Shown here in pieces: positions 1-12,365 of a DNA stretch of 64,000 nucleotides; positions within the stretch are counted from its first letter, which is position 1; each line of letters opens with the position of its first letter. The stretch spans positions 243,526,843 to 243,590,842 of the forward strand of contig NC_090989.1 of NCBI RefSeq assembly GCF_041146395.1. Reading direction: 5' to 3'. The translations under genes were made by a program, and so were the position numbers. The notes under the pieces are model-generated. The model searched no databases, was not told the DNA's origin, and saw nothing but the letters and a program-made list of their open reading frames with translations. Source of the DNA: Eulemur rufifrons (taxonomy: Eukaryota > Chordata > Mammalia > Primates > Lemuridae).

Positions 1-68
1 TGTGTTGTTTTAAGCCACCAAGTTTAAAGTAATTTGTTTCGGGTGTAATAGGAAACAAATACAGCCCC
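1..68 (+). repeat. MaLR-type LTR, 3' end fragment
   Basis: The window opens inside the terminal part of an old LTR. The pieces 'ttgttttaagccaccaagtt' and 'aataggaaacaaatacag' match the usual 3' end of MaLR-class (MLT1/MST-like) LTRs in plus orientation, as I remember them. The rest of the element lies outside the window. No coding potential. Confidence 0.6.
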
Positions 69-129
69 CATAAGGATATCTAGAAGAGCAGATTCTAAGC
101 AGAAAGACCACCAGCCAGGGCAAAGCTTG

Positions 130-440
130 TTTGCTGTGTAGAACAGCAAGGAGTTATAGGGAGAGTAGGTGGAGATGAGTCAAAGAGGTAATGAGGCCAG
201 ACCACATAGGGCCTTGAAGGCCATCATAACAAGAAAGGAAACCACAGAAAGGTTTTGAGCAAAGGAGTAGCACGTGGCTACTGTGAAAATAAATTGTGTG
301 TGGGTGTGCAGGAGGACTCAGCAAGTTTGGAAGCAGTTAGACCAGTCAAGAAGCAACTGCAATAATCCAGGTGTAGGACGACAGCAACTCCTACCAGGGT
401 AGTGTCAGGGGAGAAGTCATCAGATTCCAGATATACCCAG
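130..440 (+). repeat. Ancient interspersed repeat remnant
   Basis: This resembles a common old mammalian repeat through 'cacatagggccttgaaggcc', 'ggttttgagcaaaggagtag' and 'gcaactgcaataatccaggt'. I recognise the pattern but am not certain of the family name. A shorter piece of the same pattern occurs inverted at 4,315-4,470. Confidence 0.6.
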
Positions 441-3054
441 AAGAAAGCACACTGCTAATGTGCTACACTTTAATTATATCAGTAAACTGTTTAAATCCAT
501 TATCAAGAAACTGGTTTAGATTCTAACTTCCCACATTCAAACAAACCACCAAAACATTTATATGTTCTGGGAACTAAGAATACAAGATGAATAAGCAAAG
601 GAAGGGCTTTTATGGAGAGTTGAGTCTTAACGGAAAAAATATATACATCTCCTTAAAGAAATCCAATATAAAAAAAATCTGAGTTCATAAATATTATATC
701 AAGAGTTACTTTATGTATGGATTCTTTACAAAAGAATTCAGCAACAGATTCATTTAGTAGCAAATGCAAAGTCAAAATTCAGTAACTTAAAGATGCAACT
801 ACTAAAACACAGCATGTCAGAAATTGATTCATAACCTAAGAGAGCCCCCTTAATTAAAGCTTTCAGAATTCAAAATAAGAAAATATCTCAAAGTTCCCCC
901 TCAAAAGCTTCAAAACAAAGTAGATAAAGGTAATAAGAAATAAGTCACATTTTGTGAAATGGAAGTAAACTTTAAAATCTACATTTTTCAACCGGATCAT
1001 TTATACACTTCTACAGTAGTGAAGGTTAAACCGTGGGTTAACTCAATCTTGGTCATAGGCTGGAATACACTAAATGGTTACCTTCTAGTGATGCATCATT
1101 CCAACCTCATTCTTTCATTCCAACCTCAGTGGGCCTAATTAATTTCCATGCCATTATTTGGCTATAGAACCTAAAAAGGGTTATGAGTACAATAAGAATA
1201 AAATCAACTACTCCCACAGTTTTGTAGCAGAATTTTTGTTTGGTATAGGCAGATAAATTTGAATTGCTAAATTAAGACAGTTAACATAGTAATCAACATA
1301 GAAATTGGATTAACTTCACATTCTTCTGCAAAAGTCACAGCTATCAGAAACCCCCTCAGGGTAGTACAAATTGTGAAAGGCTGATTGGAAATCCTCAAAT
1401 TAATCCCAGTAGTTGAGTGTTTTCATTAGGTAGGTTAAAAACACAGCTCCTCTGTTGGATACCGATACTAAAATACTCTGTCATACTAGAGCTCCAAAAC
1501 AGGAAGAATGCCTAATCTTAAAGAGAATATAAAAGACAAGGAAGATTTACGGACACAAATGCCATTTTTAAATTCTGAAATGTAAGGGGCTACAATACAC
1601 CTTCTGAGCACTTCGGTTAACATTTTACTCTTCACTGTCATTTAACAGGACTTAAAGATAGAAAACCAAATACTACAGTTAGTGTTTAATTCCAAGCAGC
1701 TAATACCAAAATAAAGGCATCCAAAAGTGTCAACAAAACAAGGTACATTTCTTAGTAATGTTGGGAATTACCAAGGCTAATTTGAGGCTACAAATATTTC
1801 TGCAGGATATCAGAGAAACCGAAAATAAAGAGATGTTATTCCATGGCCCATAAAATCTTGTAATTCATAAATGTATGGTGGAGAACAGAACAATGTCGTC
1901 TCTTCCCCTGTAGACTGCAGGACTATAGGACTACAAACACTCATCAATGCAAACAGGTTCCTTCCCCTCTGAAATGCGGATCATCTCGATTACTGGTATT
2001 TGCCCATGAAATGGTATTTTTCTTTTCAGTTGATGTGTAAAGTTCTGAGAGTCCCCAGAGATGTATATTTTTTATTTAGAAACATGCCTATGACTTATTT
2101 AGTATGGAAAGTTAGAACATCTTAAAATACAGGATTCACACTAAGAAAGTTACTTTATTTCCTTCGGTCCACCTCTTCCCCTCCCCCCCCAAAATGACAT
2201 CTTTCTTTAAAACCTACATCCCAGCTGGGCCAAAAAACGCCTAGGTATATCTGTGACTTTTTATAGTAGTTAAGCTACTGGTTATTTGCTATATTTCCAA
2301 AAGGGGGTGAGGTGTGGGGGGAGGGGGGCTGGCATTCAGTGAAAGTGTTGTTTTTAGTCAGTGATTCCAAAGAGGGGAGGGGGTTGCTGAGAGAGTACTA
2401 TATTACAAGGAAATTTCTAGTTAATCTAAGAATGTATTATTATATAAAAGTTAATAATGCTTTTTTTTTTTTTTTAAAGTTAATGCAATTTACTATAGAA
2501 CAGGTAAGGACCTTCTCAGCCTCAGATCCCGTCCATTTATTATATCCACAGCAGGCACATGTAACCCAATCCCAGATCTCTGATACCTCCCTACCAGGTA
2601 AACAAGTCAAGATGCCCAGGTCCCAGTCAATGACCCCTGACCACCTCCCCCAGCAAAGTGTCTCCACTCCTACTTCTATCACACTTCCCACTTTGCAAGT
2701 CATTTCAGTAGCACTAAAGCAAAGCACGGCTGAAACAAATGTCAAAGGATCTCTAAGAGTACTTGGGGGCAAGTCTCCTCATGTTAGAGATGAACAATGA
2801 AGTGTACAAGAATATTTGTGTATGTATAACCTGGGTATGTACGTACATACCTATTTCCAAGATGTGATGAGAGGCAATGTCTATCTCCCTTACTCTGAAG
2901 CAGAGAAAAGGGGGCACGTATGCCATCACAGGCTGCATTTTAACATAGCAAACTTTTAAGACTCAAACCACAAAGGCATTCAGCCTCTGGATCATTCCAT
3001 TCTGGGAAGAGGGAGAAGGGATAACAGGGTCTCTTCTCTTTAAAAGCCTTAATT
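441..3054. other. Intron-like unique DNA, no gene seen
   Basis: A/T-rich sequence without CpG clusters. It contains a T-run at 2,461-2,475 and G-rich patches near 2,300-2,390. The longest open frame (2,312-2,800 plus, 162 codons) crosses the T-run, has low-complexity composition and lacks any family motif I know. I read it as chance. A minus-strand AAG/GTAACC near 1,078 sits beside a short tandem repeat and has no acceptor. Confidence 0.5.
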
Positions 3055-3160
3055 ACATACACATATTTTGTCAAATAATATGTCAAAGCACTTTACAAAC
3101 TCTAAAGTACTAAGTGAATATTAGGGGCTATTATCATTATTGTTTGACAGAGGAAGGTGA
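3055..3160 (-). repeat. MIR/L2-like fragment
   Basis: The segment 'caaagcactttacaaactct' followed by 'ggggctattatcattattgt' resembles the central region of an old MIR-type SINE in reverse orientation. It is highly diverged, so boundaries and subfamily are approximate. Confidence 0.4.
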
Positions 3161-4187
3161 CTCTTTTAAAATGTTACCATAAAAAACTTGCTCATGTGTC
3201 TTTTAGGTTAAGGATTAGTCATTTTTCTCCCCCACGTCTAAATAGGCAACAAGACTGCAGAGTTGTGCTAGGAGCTTAACAGGAAAAGGGAACACTGTGG
3301 ACAGCAGCTACAGTATGCAGACTTTTCCTAATCATGACTGTCAACTCCTGTCCTGGGCCTCTGAAGCAGATGCTATGTTAAACTACATTTAGCATAGTCA
3401 CAAATGGTGACTAAGGAAGTTAAGAATTTTTACTTGCAATGCTGCAATTTTTAACCCCAGATCTCCAAAGACTATATTTAAATACACAGAGTGCCAATAG
3501 CCTAAGTGTTTCACATTAGAATTACAGCCTTGCCTATTTCAATTTACCTTACTTTTAGAAGTGCATGCTCCCTCTTCCCTGAAAAAGTGCACATCTTCCA
3601 TCCTCCCCAACTCAGTCTTCTCATGCTCAGCTGCTCAGTCTCTTGGAATTTTAATTTTTTAAGATTAGAAACTGATACCTTCCTGTTCCCCGCTGGTAAG
3701 TAAGAACTTCAAGGACGATCCCAAGCATCTTCTACTTACATCCAGATTTATTATTACAAAACAGGGAGAAAAGGCAGTGTGGAAATCGAATTCATGACTC
3801 TAGAATCCAGGCTGAAGATGGGTACATTACACTATCACATGGTATTAAAGTTTCTACAACGCACAGATCAGGGAAATGATCCATACATGTACATCCATAT
3901 GACACTGTACACTCTCCTACCATCTTTCTCCTATCGTGATTTCAAAATGACCTAAATTTAAACATTTTTTAGGCCTGCCCTAACTGTGGCTTTAAGATCA
4001 CGTTTAATTAAAAGAAAAGAAAAATAAAGGCATCCTCCTGAATGCTCCATAAAATTTGGATATCTTTTTCTATAGGGAGGCTGAAATGATCTTACTGCCT
4101 TTTGTAGAAGAAATCAATCAATCCTAGGACTAAAAAAGAGCAGGAAAAAGTGGCAAAGGAAAAAAAACTAGTGTTTATTGATTCCTG
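3161..4187. other. Intron-like unique DNA
   Basis: No repeat family, exon or CpG cluster is recognised. A minus-strand donor-like AAG/GTAAAT at about 3,546 has no convincing acceptor upstream. The 65-codon plus-strand open frame at 3,506-3,703 lacks recognisable protein features. Confidence 0.45.
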
Positions 4188-4300
4188 ATTCCACACCGAC
4201 CTTCAAACTATCCATTTTACAAACAAAACTTCATTTAATCCTCTTCTGCACTCTGAGCTAGATACATTTTTTCAATTTACGAATGCAGATTTCAAAATTT
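4188..4300 (-). repeat. MIR fragment
   Basis: The pieces 'cattttacaaacaaaacttc' and 'atttaatcctcttctgcact' match the MIR body in reverse orientation. Diverged and truncated. Confidence 0.5.
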
Positions 4301-4314
4301 TCTAGGGTCCACGC

Positions 4315-4470
4315 AAATATTAAGCAAAGACCCCGTCCAGAGCCTCCTAGCTGATCTCCCTGCTTCCAGACTGGCCCCTTCTCCAAACCATCCTCCATCC
4401 CACGGCTGCAGTGATCAGCATCCCACTACCATCTCTTTTTAAAGCCTTCCCTGACACCACGGTGCCTACA
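4315..4470 (-). repeat. Ancient repeat remnant, inverted relative of 130-440
   Basis: 'ctgatctccctgcttccaga' and 'tccaaaccatcctccatccc' are the reverse strand of the same old repeat pattern seen at 130-440. Neighbouring short open frames (4,512-5,021) look like chance frames in intronic DNA and have no domain I recognise. Confidence 0.5.
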
Positions 4471-5329
4471 AAGCAGCCACCTCAGCTCCACAGCAAAGCA
4501 TCCAACTTGAATTGGAGCCCACTGATCCCCATCGTACACAAGAAGCTCTAACAGACTCCCAGGAGTTCCTCTTTCCCAGAGTCACACCACCTCTTTCCTC
4601 CACCTGTAGCAGCCTCACTACCTTTCTCCTGGCTAACGGAAAACATCCTCAAGCACAGGAAGAGATGCAAGGCCTCCAGGAAGCTTTCTGTGAATCACAG
4701 AGTCGGAGCAGAGAGCTCCTTCTTTCTCTTGACTCGTGTATGCCCCACGCACTTCCTTTGTCTCCTCAGTAATAAATATGAAGACAGAGAGAGAACAAAT
4801 GCTGTGAAGTGTAATTCAAAATGGCAAGTAAAAAACATCCTGCTTATTTATCCACGTGGTTTTACATTCCCTGCCAAATGAGGAAACTTTCCCATTGCAA
4901 CCCTATACACCTGAAGGAGCCAAAGTCATCTCAGTTTGTTTACAAAGGGGAAGGTAGCTTTACAGTAGACTGTCAAGCCCTACCACTAACACACACATCC
5001 CTTTCCAGATACAGCTACTAATTCTTATATTCTAAGCTCGAGCTTCCAGTTGAATCAGCATTTTTTTAAAATTTCTAGCTACAAACCTTTCTTAAAATTA
5101 TGTAAGCCTCAGGAAAGAAGGGAGAGAAGGAAAGACCAGTGTATTCCATTGTTAACCCATCTCAATTTAAAATAAGCCAATCTCACCACTGACACATAAA
5201 AACGCCACACCTGAAGTTTACACACCTCTCTCTCCCAACCCAGCCAAGGTGTGGTGTACAGAATAATTATCAAAAAGAGGAGTACCAGAAGAAACCATCT
5301 AAGGCCAGAAAGGCAACATCCCTGATTCA

Positions 5330-5425
5330 CTGGATGTACCAGGCACTGTGCTAGATTCTGGGGAAACAAAGGTGCACAAAACACATTCAACATACCACCC
5401 CTCAGAGAGCTTCTTCTCCAGAACA
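5330..5425 (-). repeat. L2/MIR-type remnant
   Basis: 'ggcactgtgctagattctgg' followed by 'ggtgcacaaaacacattcaa' is the familiar old L2/MIR-like motif. The minus-strand 112-codon open frame over it (5,109-5,447) is therefore repeat-derived and not a gene. Confidence 0.6.
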
Positions 5426-8400
5426 TACTTGGGCCCAGGGAAGGCACCCAGAGAAGTCAAAGGCACATAAGGAAACCTTTAAGAACTCACAGCCAGGAAT
5501 AATAATCTCTCTAGCTGACCTGTGCTAAATATTTTGCTACCGAAGAAAAAAATAAAAAGGCAAACATCACTGCTTCTATGGAAACTACCACCTCTAACTT
5601 AAACATCTGAGTTTGTATATGTATTTGAGCAGAAAGAAATGAAGCATTTTGCTTCCCAATGTATAAAATACTAGTGAATAGGAGATTGGGCACAGCATCC
5701 ATACTTAAACTGGACTTTTGCCTACGAAATTTTGAAATTACAGAGAAGTGCAGGTTGAAGTTCTCCTGATTTAGAATTGCTTAAAAGTTTCTGAGTACCC
5801 ATTTCCTGTTACAACTTTATCCTATATGAAGTGCAAGTTTCTTTAAAAGAACTCTCTCATAGTAGATTCAACATGTAAATTGCTTGGCAGTTAATACAAT
5901 CTTTTACTGCTGGTAAGACTTTCAGGAAGTACCTACTATGTACCTGGCAATACAGTATAGAGCAGTTATGACTGAAGTCTCTCTCAGATCACCCTAAAAG
6001 AAATTCTTATCATCATCTACTACTTTAATATCAGATGGATTTGAACGAAAGGATCCTAAGCCATTCTTCTGAAGGGAACTATGCCCTAAATCCAAATTTT
6101 TCACTGTTTTTCTGTAAAGAGGAGAGATCTACTCAAATACACTCTAACTTAGACATATTTTAAAGAGTTCCTTGACTTGATTTTTTGACTGCCAATCTCT
6201 AGTTGAGAATCATCACCATAAGGAAGTAGAATGGCTTAGGAATGTGATTTTTCTATGCCCTTCTGCTCCACCCAAGCACGCATTCTACAGCCATCTTTTG
6301 TCAGCCTAAAACCCAGGATTCACAACAAAGATCTGGGAACTGCAGGCCTTGGAACGCCGTTGAGGAATCAGGACACTTTTTTATTCTTCATTTCAAAAAA
6401 GCAAAAGCTGGGGGTGGGGGAGGGGGAGGACCACAGCAGAAGCAGAAGTAGTAAATTAAGAAAGCTTTCGCTGCACTGCAACATTCATCAGACCAAATTT
6501 CACTGCCATCAGATCAAGAAAGAACAGCTACTATGCATCGCTGGCCAAGTCAGAGATACTTCTCTGAAGTAACTTCTTGCTCTAACTGAAAATAACCCAT
6601 TCCTTGAATTGCTAAGACTAGACAGTTGGCCTCCTACATTAGGAGTTGACCAAAATGCAAACAAGTGAATCCTCCTCTTATTCATCAAGCTTCACTACAC
6701 ATTAACGAAGGCCTAATAAGCATGGCCAACAGAAACAGCAGCCAGGATGCCGCTTTTAACATTCTTTATGGTACAAAGTTCATCATACACCTGATGGCAA
6801 AGTGGACAAGAGCCCATAGTGGCCCTGACCGGAAGGGAGAAAAGGTGGGGGTGAGGGTGGGTGGGAAAGAGCCAATCTTCTTAAGAGTATTATGCATTCA
6901 AATAAAGGACACAATCTGACAGCCAGTTAGTAAAACCAAAAATAAAATTTAAAGACAACAATGGATTCTGCTTAAACAATTCATGCACAAAGTTGAAAAG
7001 AGGTAACAAGATAGCATTTAAAGGAGGATTTAAAGCATTTAAAGGCTATTTGGCCTATCTTATGTCTTTTTTTTTTCTTTTTTAAGTCAGTAGCGTTTAA
7101 CACATTTTAAACTTCATCAATTTAGCGATTTTACATTTAAAAAATATTTCAGACTTCTCTTTAAAAAAAGAGAGAGCAAGACTGACAAACGTCCACATTC
7201 CTACAGAGCTACTAGCCAGTAAGTTGTCCTTTAAATGGAGCATGTTCTTTCTAGTTCTCCCAATACTGCCTTAACATGCTAGCCCCTGCAAGGGCTAGAT
7301 CCCAAGTAAAAGAATATCATAGCCTGGATGTCAAACATGTTAGAGTATACAGCTTTTCTACCACAGTGGCGGAGAGGTTCTTAAGGCCAAACATTGCAGG
7401 GTAGGGTGTTCCAAGAGTAAAATGCCTGGCAACTTCACTGTAGACACTACATACAGAGACAACTAATAATAGGATGGAGTAGGGGTGAATTAATCTTAAC
7501 TGCTTTGGACATATCCTGGTCATCTAAACTGAGGATCTTTAATTTTAGAACTAATCTATGAAAATAGTCAAATGAATAAGCATAAGCAAAAATGAGGTAA
7601 CGAAACATCAAGTCTGTTTTACTAAACATCCTAAAAAGACTGCCACACACATTCAAAGCACCCTAAAATCGGACCCATTTTGGCATGCTTACCACTATTC
7701 TGAATTTGGACTAGAACGCCAGCTTGTCCACCAAGAAGTATATCCCATCCCTTCTGGGGGCTGAGGAAGAAAGTTAATACAGACCCAATTAAATATTTTG
7801 ATACCCTAAAGAAATGTTTTTATCCAGGATAAAAAAAATCACACACAAAAAGATAAAAATCACCTTGCACATGCCAGAAGCCCTTGAATTAACATTAAAC
7901 AATTTTCCAGTTTAAACTTTCTAAAAACTGTCTCATGACACTACAAACTACATTTTGAAGGTAGAACAGTGGGTAAGCAGGAACAGAACAGACTAAAAGA
8001 AAGAGATCTTCATACTTTTTCTGCCGTACTCTGTTTCCCCAAGTAGATTCCCATGAAAACTTCCTTCACCCTGGCCAAACAGGCAGGCAGTCAGACAAAG
8101 GCAATTCCAGGACCTGCAGAAAGTCTTTCAAGGCAAGAAGAGAGAGCAAAGTCCTGCTGAAGGAAGACTGGCTATTTATAGCAGGGTAAATGGACTATTG
8201 GGGAGGTGGCTGATGGAGTATAAACACTAGAGGGTTTGTAGGCTTCCTTCTGCTTGCTTAGACTCAGAAACTAACGCATTCTTCTTTGTCCCTGAAGCTG
8301 TTATTTTGTTTCCTGTGTAAGTTTTCCAACCAAGTACTACAAGACTGTCCATGGGTCCATTTGGCAGTATCAGAGCAATTACAATTTGGTTAAAATGTGA

Positions 8401-10080
8401 AGGTAACTAACTCACCATTCTTTCCTAATCTAGAAATGGAGGTCTAAACAAAAAGGAGGCCACACCACCACCCAATTCATAACAATGGTCTCCAAGAATC
8501 CCTAGTCTCCCAGAATCCCCTGAACTTTCACAGTGTTGAAAGTTTCAGTAATTTCAGGCAGAGAGCAGGAGGAAACTACACTTTTTTCACCTCTTGTTAA
8601 CTAAAAAGCCACAGCTAAAAATAAAAAGCTGGAGGCAATCCAAAACTGAGGATTCTATAGGGCACATTAAATTATTTCCTATCAACTGCAAATCTTTTAA
8701 GATTGCAGACTATTACTTTAATGCTATTGACTTTTCCCCCCCTGGATTTCATGGTAATTTTCCTTTAAAAAAAAAAAAAAATCCTCATTTAACTTCTAGC
8801 CCAATCTCTAATATTAGGTAAAGTATGGCTTCCTAAATGTGCAGAGCATAATCACCCATTCTGGAAAACCTCACACATAACCTAGGTTGATTCTTCCAGA
8901 GGCTGTATTATAAAACATGAACTAAGAACAGACCAACATTTGGCATTAAATAGTAGTACATTATAATAATCATTTTATATTTGTTTCCTAATCTAGTGTA
9001 TGAGATTCAAAAACAAGAAAGCAGTCACACAATAGAGAACTTACTAAACAGAATCTAAAATCCTCACATTTTACTTAAACATAAACACTAACAAGTACTT
9101 AGGGATCCCACCTTGACACATAATTGTTAACTCTTAAGATAAATTTCTAATCTAATAAACTTGGAAAATGACTTTCCACATACCAAATACTCATAATTTG
9201 ATAAAAGTTTATAATATTAACTCCTTATGAGTCTTTGTATAATTTTCTCATAATATTTTTGGTCAATTTACTGTGAACTTATAGAGTTAAATAGAATGTT
9301 AATATTAGGTAAGAGATACACCTCTTAGCTCACATCCATAACTATATTGGCCCATATTCTTCATTAAGTTTACAGAAATAAGCATACTGGATTGGTCTAA
9401 ATTAAAATCAAAAAATTATCATGCATAAAACACAGCACCGTCCCAAAATATAGCCACTATTTCCCGTATCTAAAACATCAGAACTAAATGCATCCATTGG
9501 CATTAAAATGAAGGCTTCAGTTCAGTTCTTCAGAAGAGTTATGAGATGGCCAGATAAACAAAGGCCAAGACAAGACAAGCCTCAATACTATGTAGCATTT
9601 GGGATATTTGTAGTTTAAGCTTTCACACAAACCAGAGTCAGGATTAGGAGTGGCCTCAGAGAGGTAAATATCTCACTCTCAAATCCCAGACTAACAAACA
9701 ACTAAGGGGGACATAGAAACAGACCAGAAAGAAAGTAAAAGCTCATATGAGGTCCAAAGACCGCAGCTGGTCTTAAATCTATTTCTCAGTAGTACTGTGA
9801 CCAACAAATTCTTAACCTTGATAACCTCCCTCATCTATAACGGACAGATTTTTCTCACTCTGCATAGCAAACAGAGTTTTTATAAGAAATAAATAATAAA
9901 AGAATGGCTTATAAAAATTGTCAGACACTATACAAAGTAGTAAGGTATTGTTCCTAAGACACTCATCTTCTTGAGAACTGTTTTCTGCTGTCATGTTCTC
10001 CTTTCTAACACCACATTTCTAACATGGTAAGGTCAAACTACCATAATCACTCTAACTTGCGAAATTCAAATTAAAGGTAA
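5426..10080. other. Intron-like DNA with few recognisable repeats
   Basis: Mostly unique A/T-rich sequence. A small old-repeat motif sits near 5,920-5,970 ('gtacctactatgtacctggc'). A-runs occur at 8,767-8,780. A minus-strand donor-like ATG/GTGAGT at about 8,411 has stops in the upstream frames I checked and no clear acceptor, so I do not call an exon. Short open frames between 6,255 and 9,994 show no domain, signal peptide or membrane pattern I can support. Confidence 0.45.
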
Positions 10081-10103
10081 ATACACACACATACACACAC
10101 ACC
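10081..10103. repeat. Short (CA)n microsatellite
   Basis: An interrupted AC/CA run. Just after it a 15-bp phrase 'ggctattttttcacc' occurs in two near-copies about 27 bp apart (about 10,107-10,148), a small local duplication. Confidence 0.8.
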
Positions 10104-10659
10104 CGAGGCTGCTATTTTTTCACCCACTCGAAAGGCTATTTTTTCACCATCAACTTACAAGCAGACGAGGAGCTCTACAATATACTAAGTTCCAGCTGCC
10201 AAATATTTAAGCCACCATAGTGTACAGAATAGCGTATTTGAGAAAAGTTTCCTTAACATAAAAATGTCAAGCACATAACCAAGTGAAAACACTATTACTA
10301 AACAACTGACAGTCATGTCCAGATGCCAATTTAAGAATCATACACTACAGATACTCTGCAATAACTCAAAGTATATGGTGGACATTTGCTCAGAGCCTAG
10401 CATAGTGCTTAATGCAAGGTCTCAGCATGGTCAACAAATTGCCAGTAATCTGTGATTAATGTTATATGCTTGGCATTCTTACAAACATACAAGAGACTAA
10501 GCCCTTTTAAAGAACTAGAACTATGAACTAAGATTAATCCTAAAGAATCAGTATGTTCTATCCCACTCCAAGCAAACCAGCATTATATAGACAAATACTT
10601 CTGGGTATATTCTGCTGATGAGGCACCTCTACCTGATTATTGATAAATAAACTACTTAC

Positions 10660-10774
10660 CAGTCTGCCTAACCACCAAGGTTTGGTAAATACACTTGGAC
10701 ACAAAGAGAAAGCAAAACTGAAGATGGAGACCCCAGGGCATAGGAAGTGAGGGGGCAAGGGGCCATGGGGGCGG
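10660..10774 (-). other. Possible alternative or cryptic exon, minus strand
   Basis: On the minus strand a good acceptor (polypyrimidine 'tgcttttctcctcag') ends at 10,775 and a good donor (CTG/GTAAGTAG) begins at 10,659, enclosing 115 bp. Two frames are open throughout. The frame with an internal ATG closes with TAG before the donor. The composition is C/T-rich at one end and no protein family is recognisable. It could be an alternative untranslated exon of the inferred minus-strand gene, or a pseudo-exon of the kind common in introns. Confidence 0.18.
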
Positions 10775-10803
10775 CTGAGGAGAAAAGCAGGAAGGAGGTC
10801 CGA

Positions 10804-11537
10804 TTTCCTTGATAATCTTGCACATATCCTCTCAGGCCCTTTTCTTTCCTCCTAGCTTCCATTCTCAGCTGCTCACTGGGCCCTCACTCATTTGAGAGCT
10901 CAGATGAGTCCCCAGATATTCCAAGATACTAACTGGTAAATATTTGGCTAAGAAGGAGAGCCCACCTCATTTTCTATGCACCCAACAAACTCCTATCTCA
11001 AAAGAGCAGGAAATATCTGGAATTTATTCCAACACCTGTGAAAGGCAGCCAACCTCTACTCTCTGGAGTAGTAGAGTCATCCCACTTCCAGATCAGTTAT
11101 TTGGCAGAATTATCCTTACCTCATCTGTTGTACTTTAGTCCCCAAAATAAAAAATAGCCAAAGAGAAACTAGCTTGTAAAATAAAAGGAAATGCTGAAAG
11201 TGCCAAAGATGGAAGACAGCAAGATCTCAGCTCACAACCCACAGCCACTTAAATGGAGTGTCTGCAAGCAAAATCAAAAAGTTAAACTGCAGAAATACAC
11301 GTAATTTCAGAGAACATGACAAACTAGTACAATTCTGCACCACCACAAGTGGCCAGGCACCAACGTGAAAACCAGGAGGTTCACTACTGAATAAAGGCAT
11401 CAGGGATCCCTGCAGATGAAGCATTCCAATGAGGCTTTAGTCACAACCAAAAGGACATGGAAAAAAATAGATATGCCTCAAATATCAACACGTTTGAAGG
11501 ATAAAGACATCTGCATCCACTTTAATATGCAAATCCT
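10804..11537. other. Intron-like DNA
   Basis: No Alu or CpG cluster. A minus-strand GAG/GTAAGG near 11,117 resembles the 'tacctcat' motif found inside MIR elements, so it is more likely a repeat remnant than a splice site. Open frames at 10,944-11,424 are short and featureless. Confidence 0.4.
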
Positions 11538-11890
11538 ATGTGCAGGGCACTGTGCTGGACACTCGAGATGACTCAGATAAGGAGTTCCCACTTGCTGTCT
11601 ATGCAAAGACAGGAACACATGCAGAACCACAACACAGGACACAATCTGGTAAGTGTGAGAAGGAGGAATTATATCTGGATGATAGGGGGGAAAAAAAATC
11701 AGGCTCAGAACAAAGAAAGGGCATGTGTACTAGGCTATCTGTTGTTACATGTTCAAAACGGGGTGAGGTACACATGGATTCAATCATTTAATAAACGCTT
11801 ACCATGTGCCAGACACTGTGCTGGGCAGAGTCCATGGCATAAACAAGACAGGTACTCTGGGAACTTAGTGTCAAACAAGCCAAAGGACAA
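11538..11890 (-). repeat. Two adjacent L2/MIR-type remnants
   Basis: The motif 'gggcactgtgctggacactc' near 11,544 and 'catgtgccagacactgtgct' near 11,805 are two copies of the same class of old repeat in the same orientation. The 121-codon open frame across them (11,538-11,903) is repeat-derived and has no gene support. Confidence 0.6.
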
Positions 11891-12059
11891 AGCTAGTGTT
11901 TAAAACTGCAGTTCATGCCATAAAGAAAAACAGCATGCTATGGGAATAAAATGGGGACGGTGATCAGAAGAAAAGAATGTTTACATTACATGCTTTAATG
12001 TCTACATAAGTGACATTAAAGCTGAGACCTAAAGATAAGGAACATGATTAGATATATGT

Positions 12060-12365
12060 AATACTTGATCTTTGGAAGGCAGGGGATGGTGCCACACAAC
12101 ATGCTAGGTACTGTTTGTGGGTGTGGAGGGGGTGAATAAGATATAACCTATACCCTGAGGAATCTGATCCTAGGGAGGCAGTTACATGCAGTATGTGGAA
12201 ACCAGTAGGTCAAATTTTACAATTTTGGAAACTTAAGAAGCTAGAGAGATCCTAAAAACCAAATATGCTCAACGACTCCTTTTTTCAAATCAAGCCCAGA
12301 GATTGGCTCAGGGCCACTAAACTTGGTAGGGGCAGCAGTGGGGCCCTAGCCTGTAACTCCCATTA
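12060..12365 (-). repeat. L2/MIR-type remnants
   Basis: 'aacatgctaggtactgtttg' with 'tataacctataccctgagga' and, further on, 'gcccagagattggctcaggg' plus 'ccactaaacttggtagggg' are diverged MIR/L2-like pieces. Exact boundaries are uncertain. Confidence 0.45.

Noticed and set aside
2312..2800. 162-codon plus-strand open frame
   Set aside because: Runs through a T-run, is overlapped by a minus-strand frame, and has no family signature or splice context.
8411..8550. Minus-strand donor ATG/GTGAGT
   Set aside because: No acceptor found and stops occur in the frames examined.
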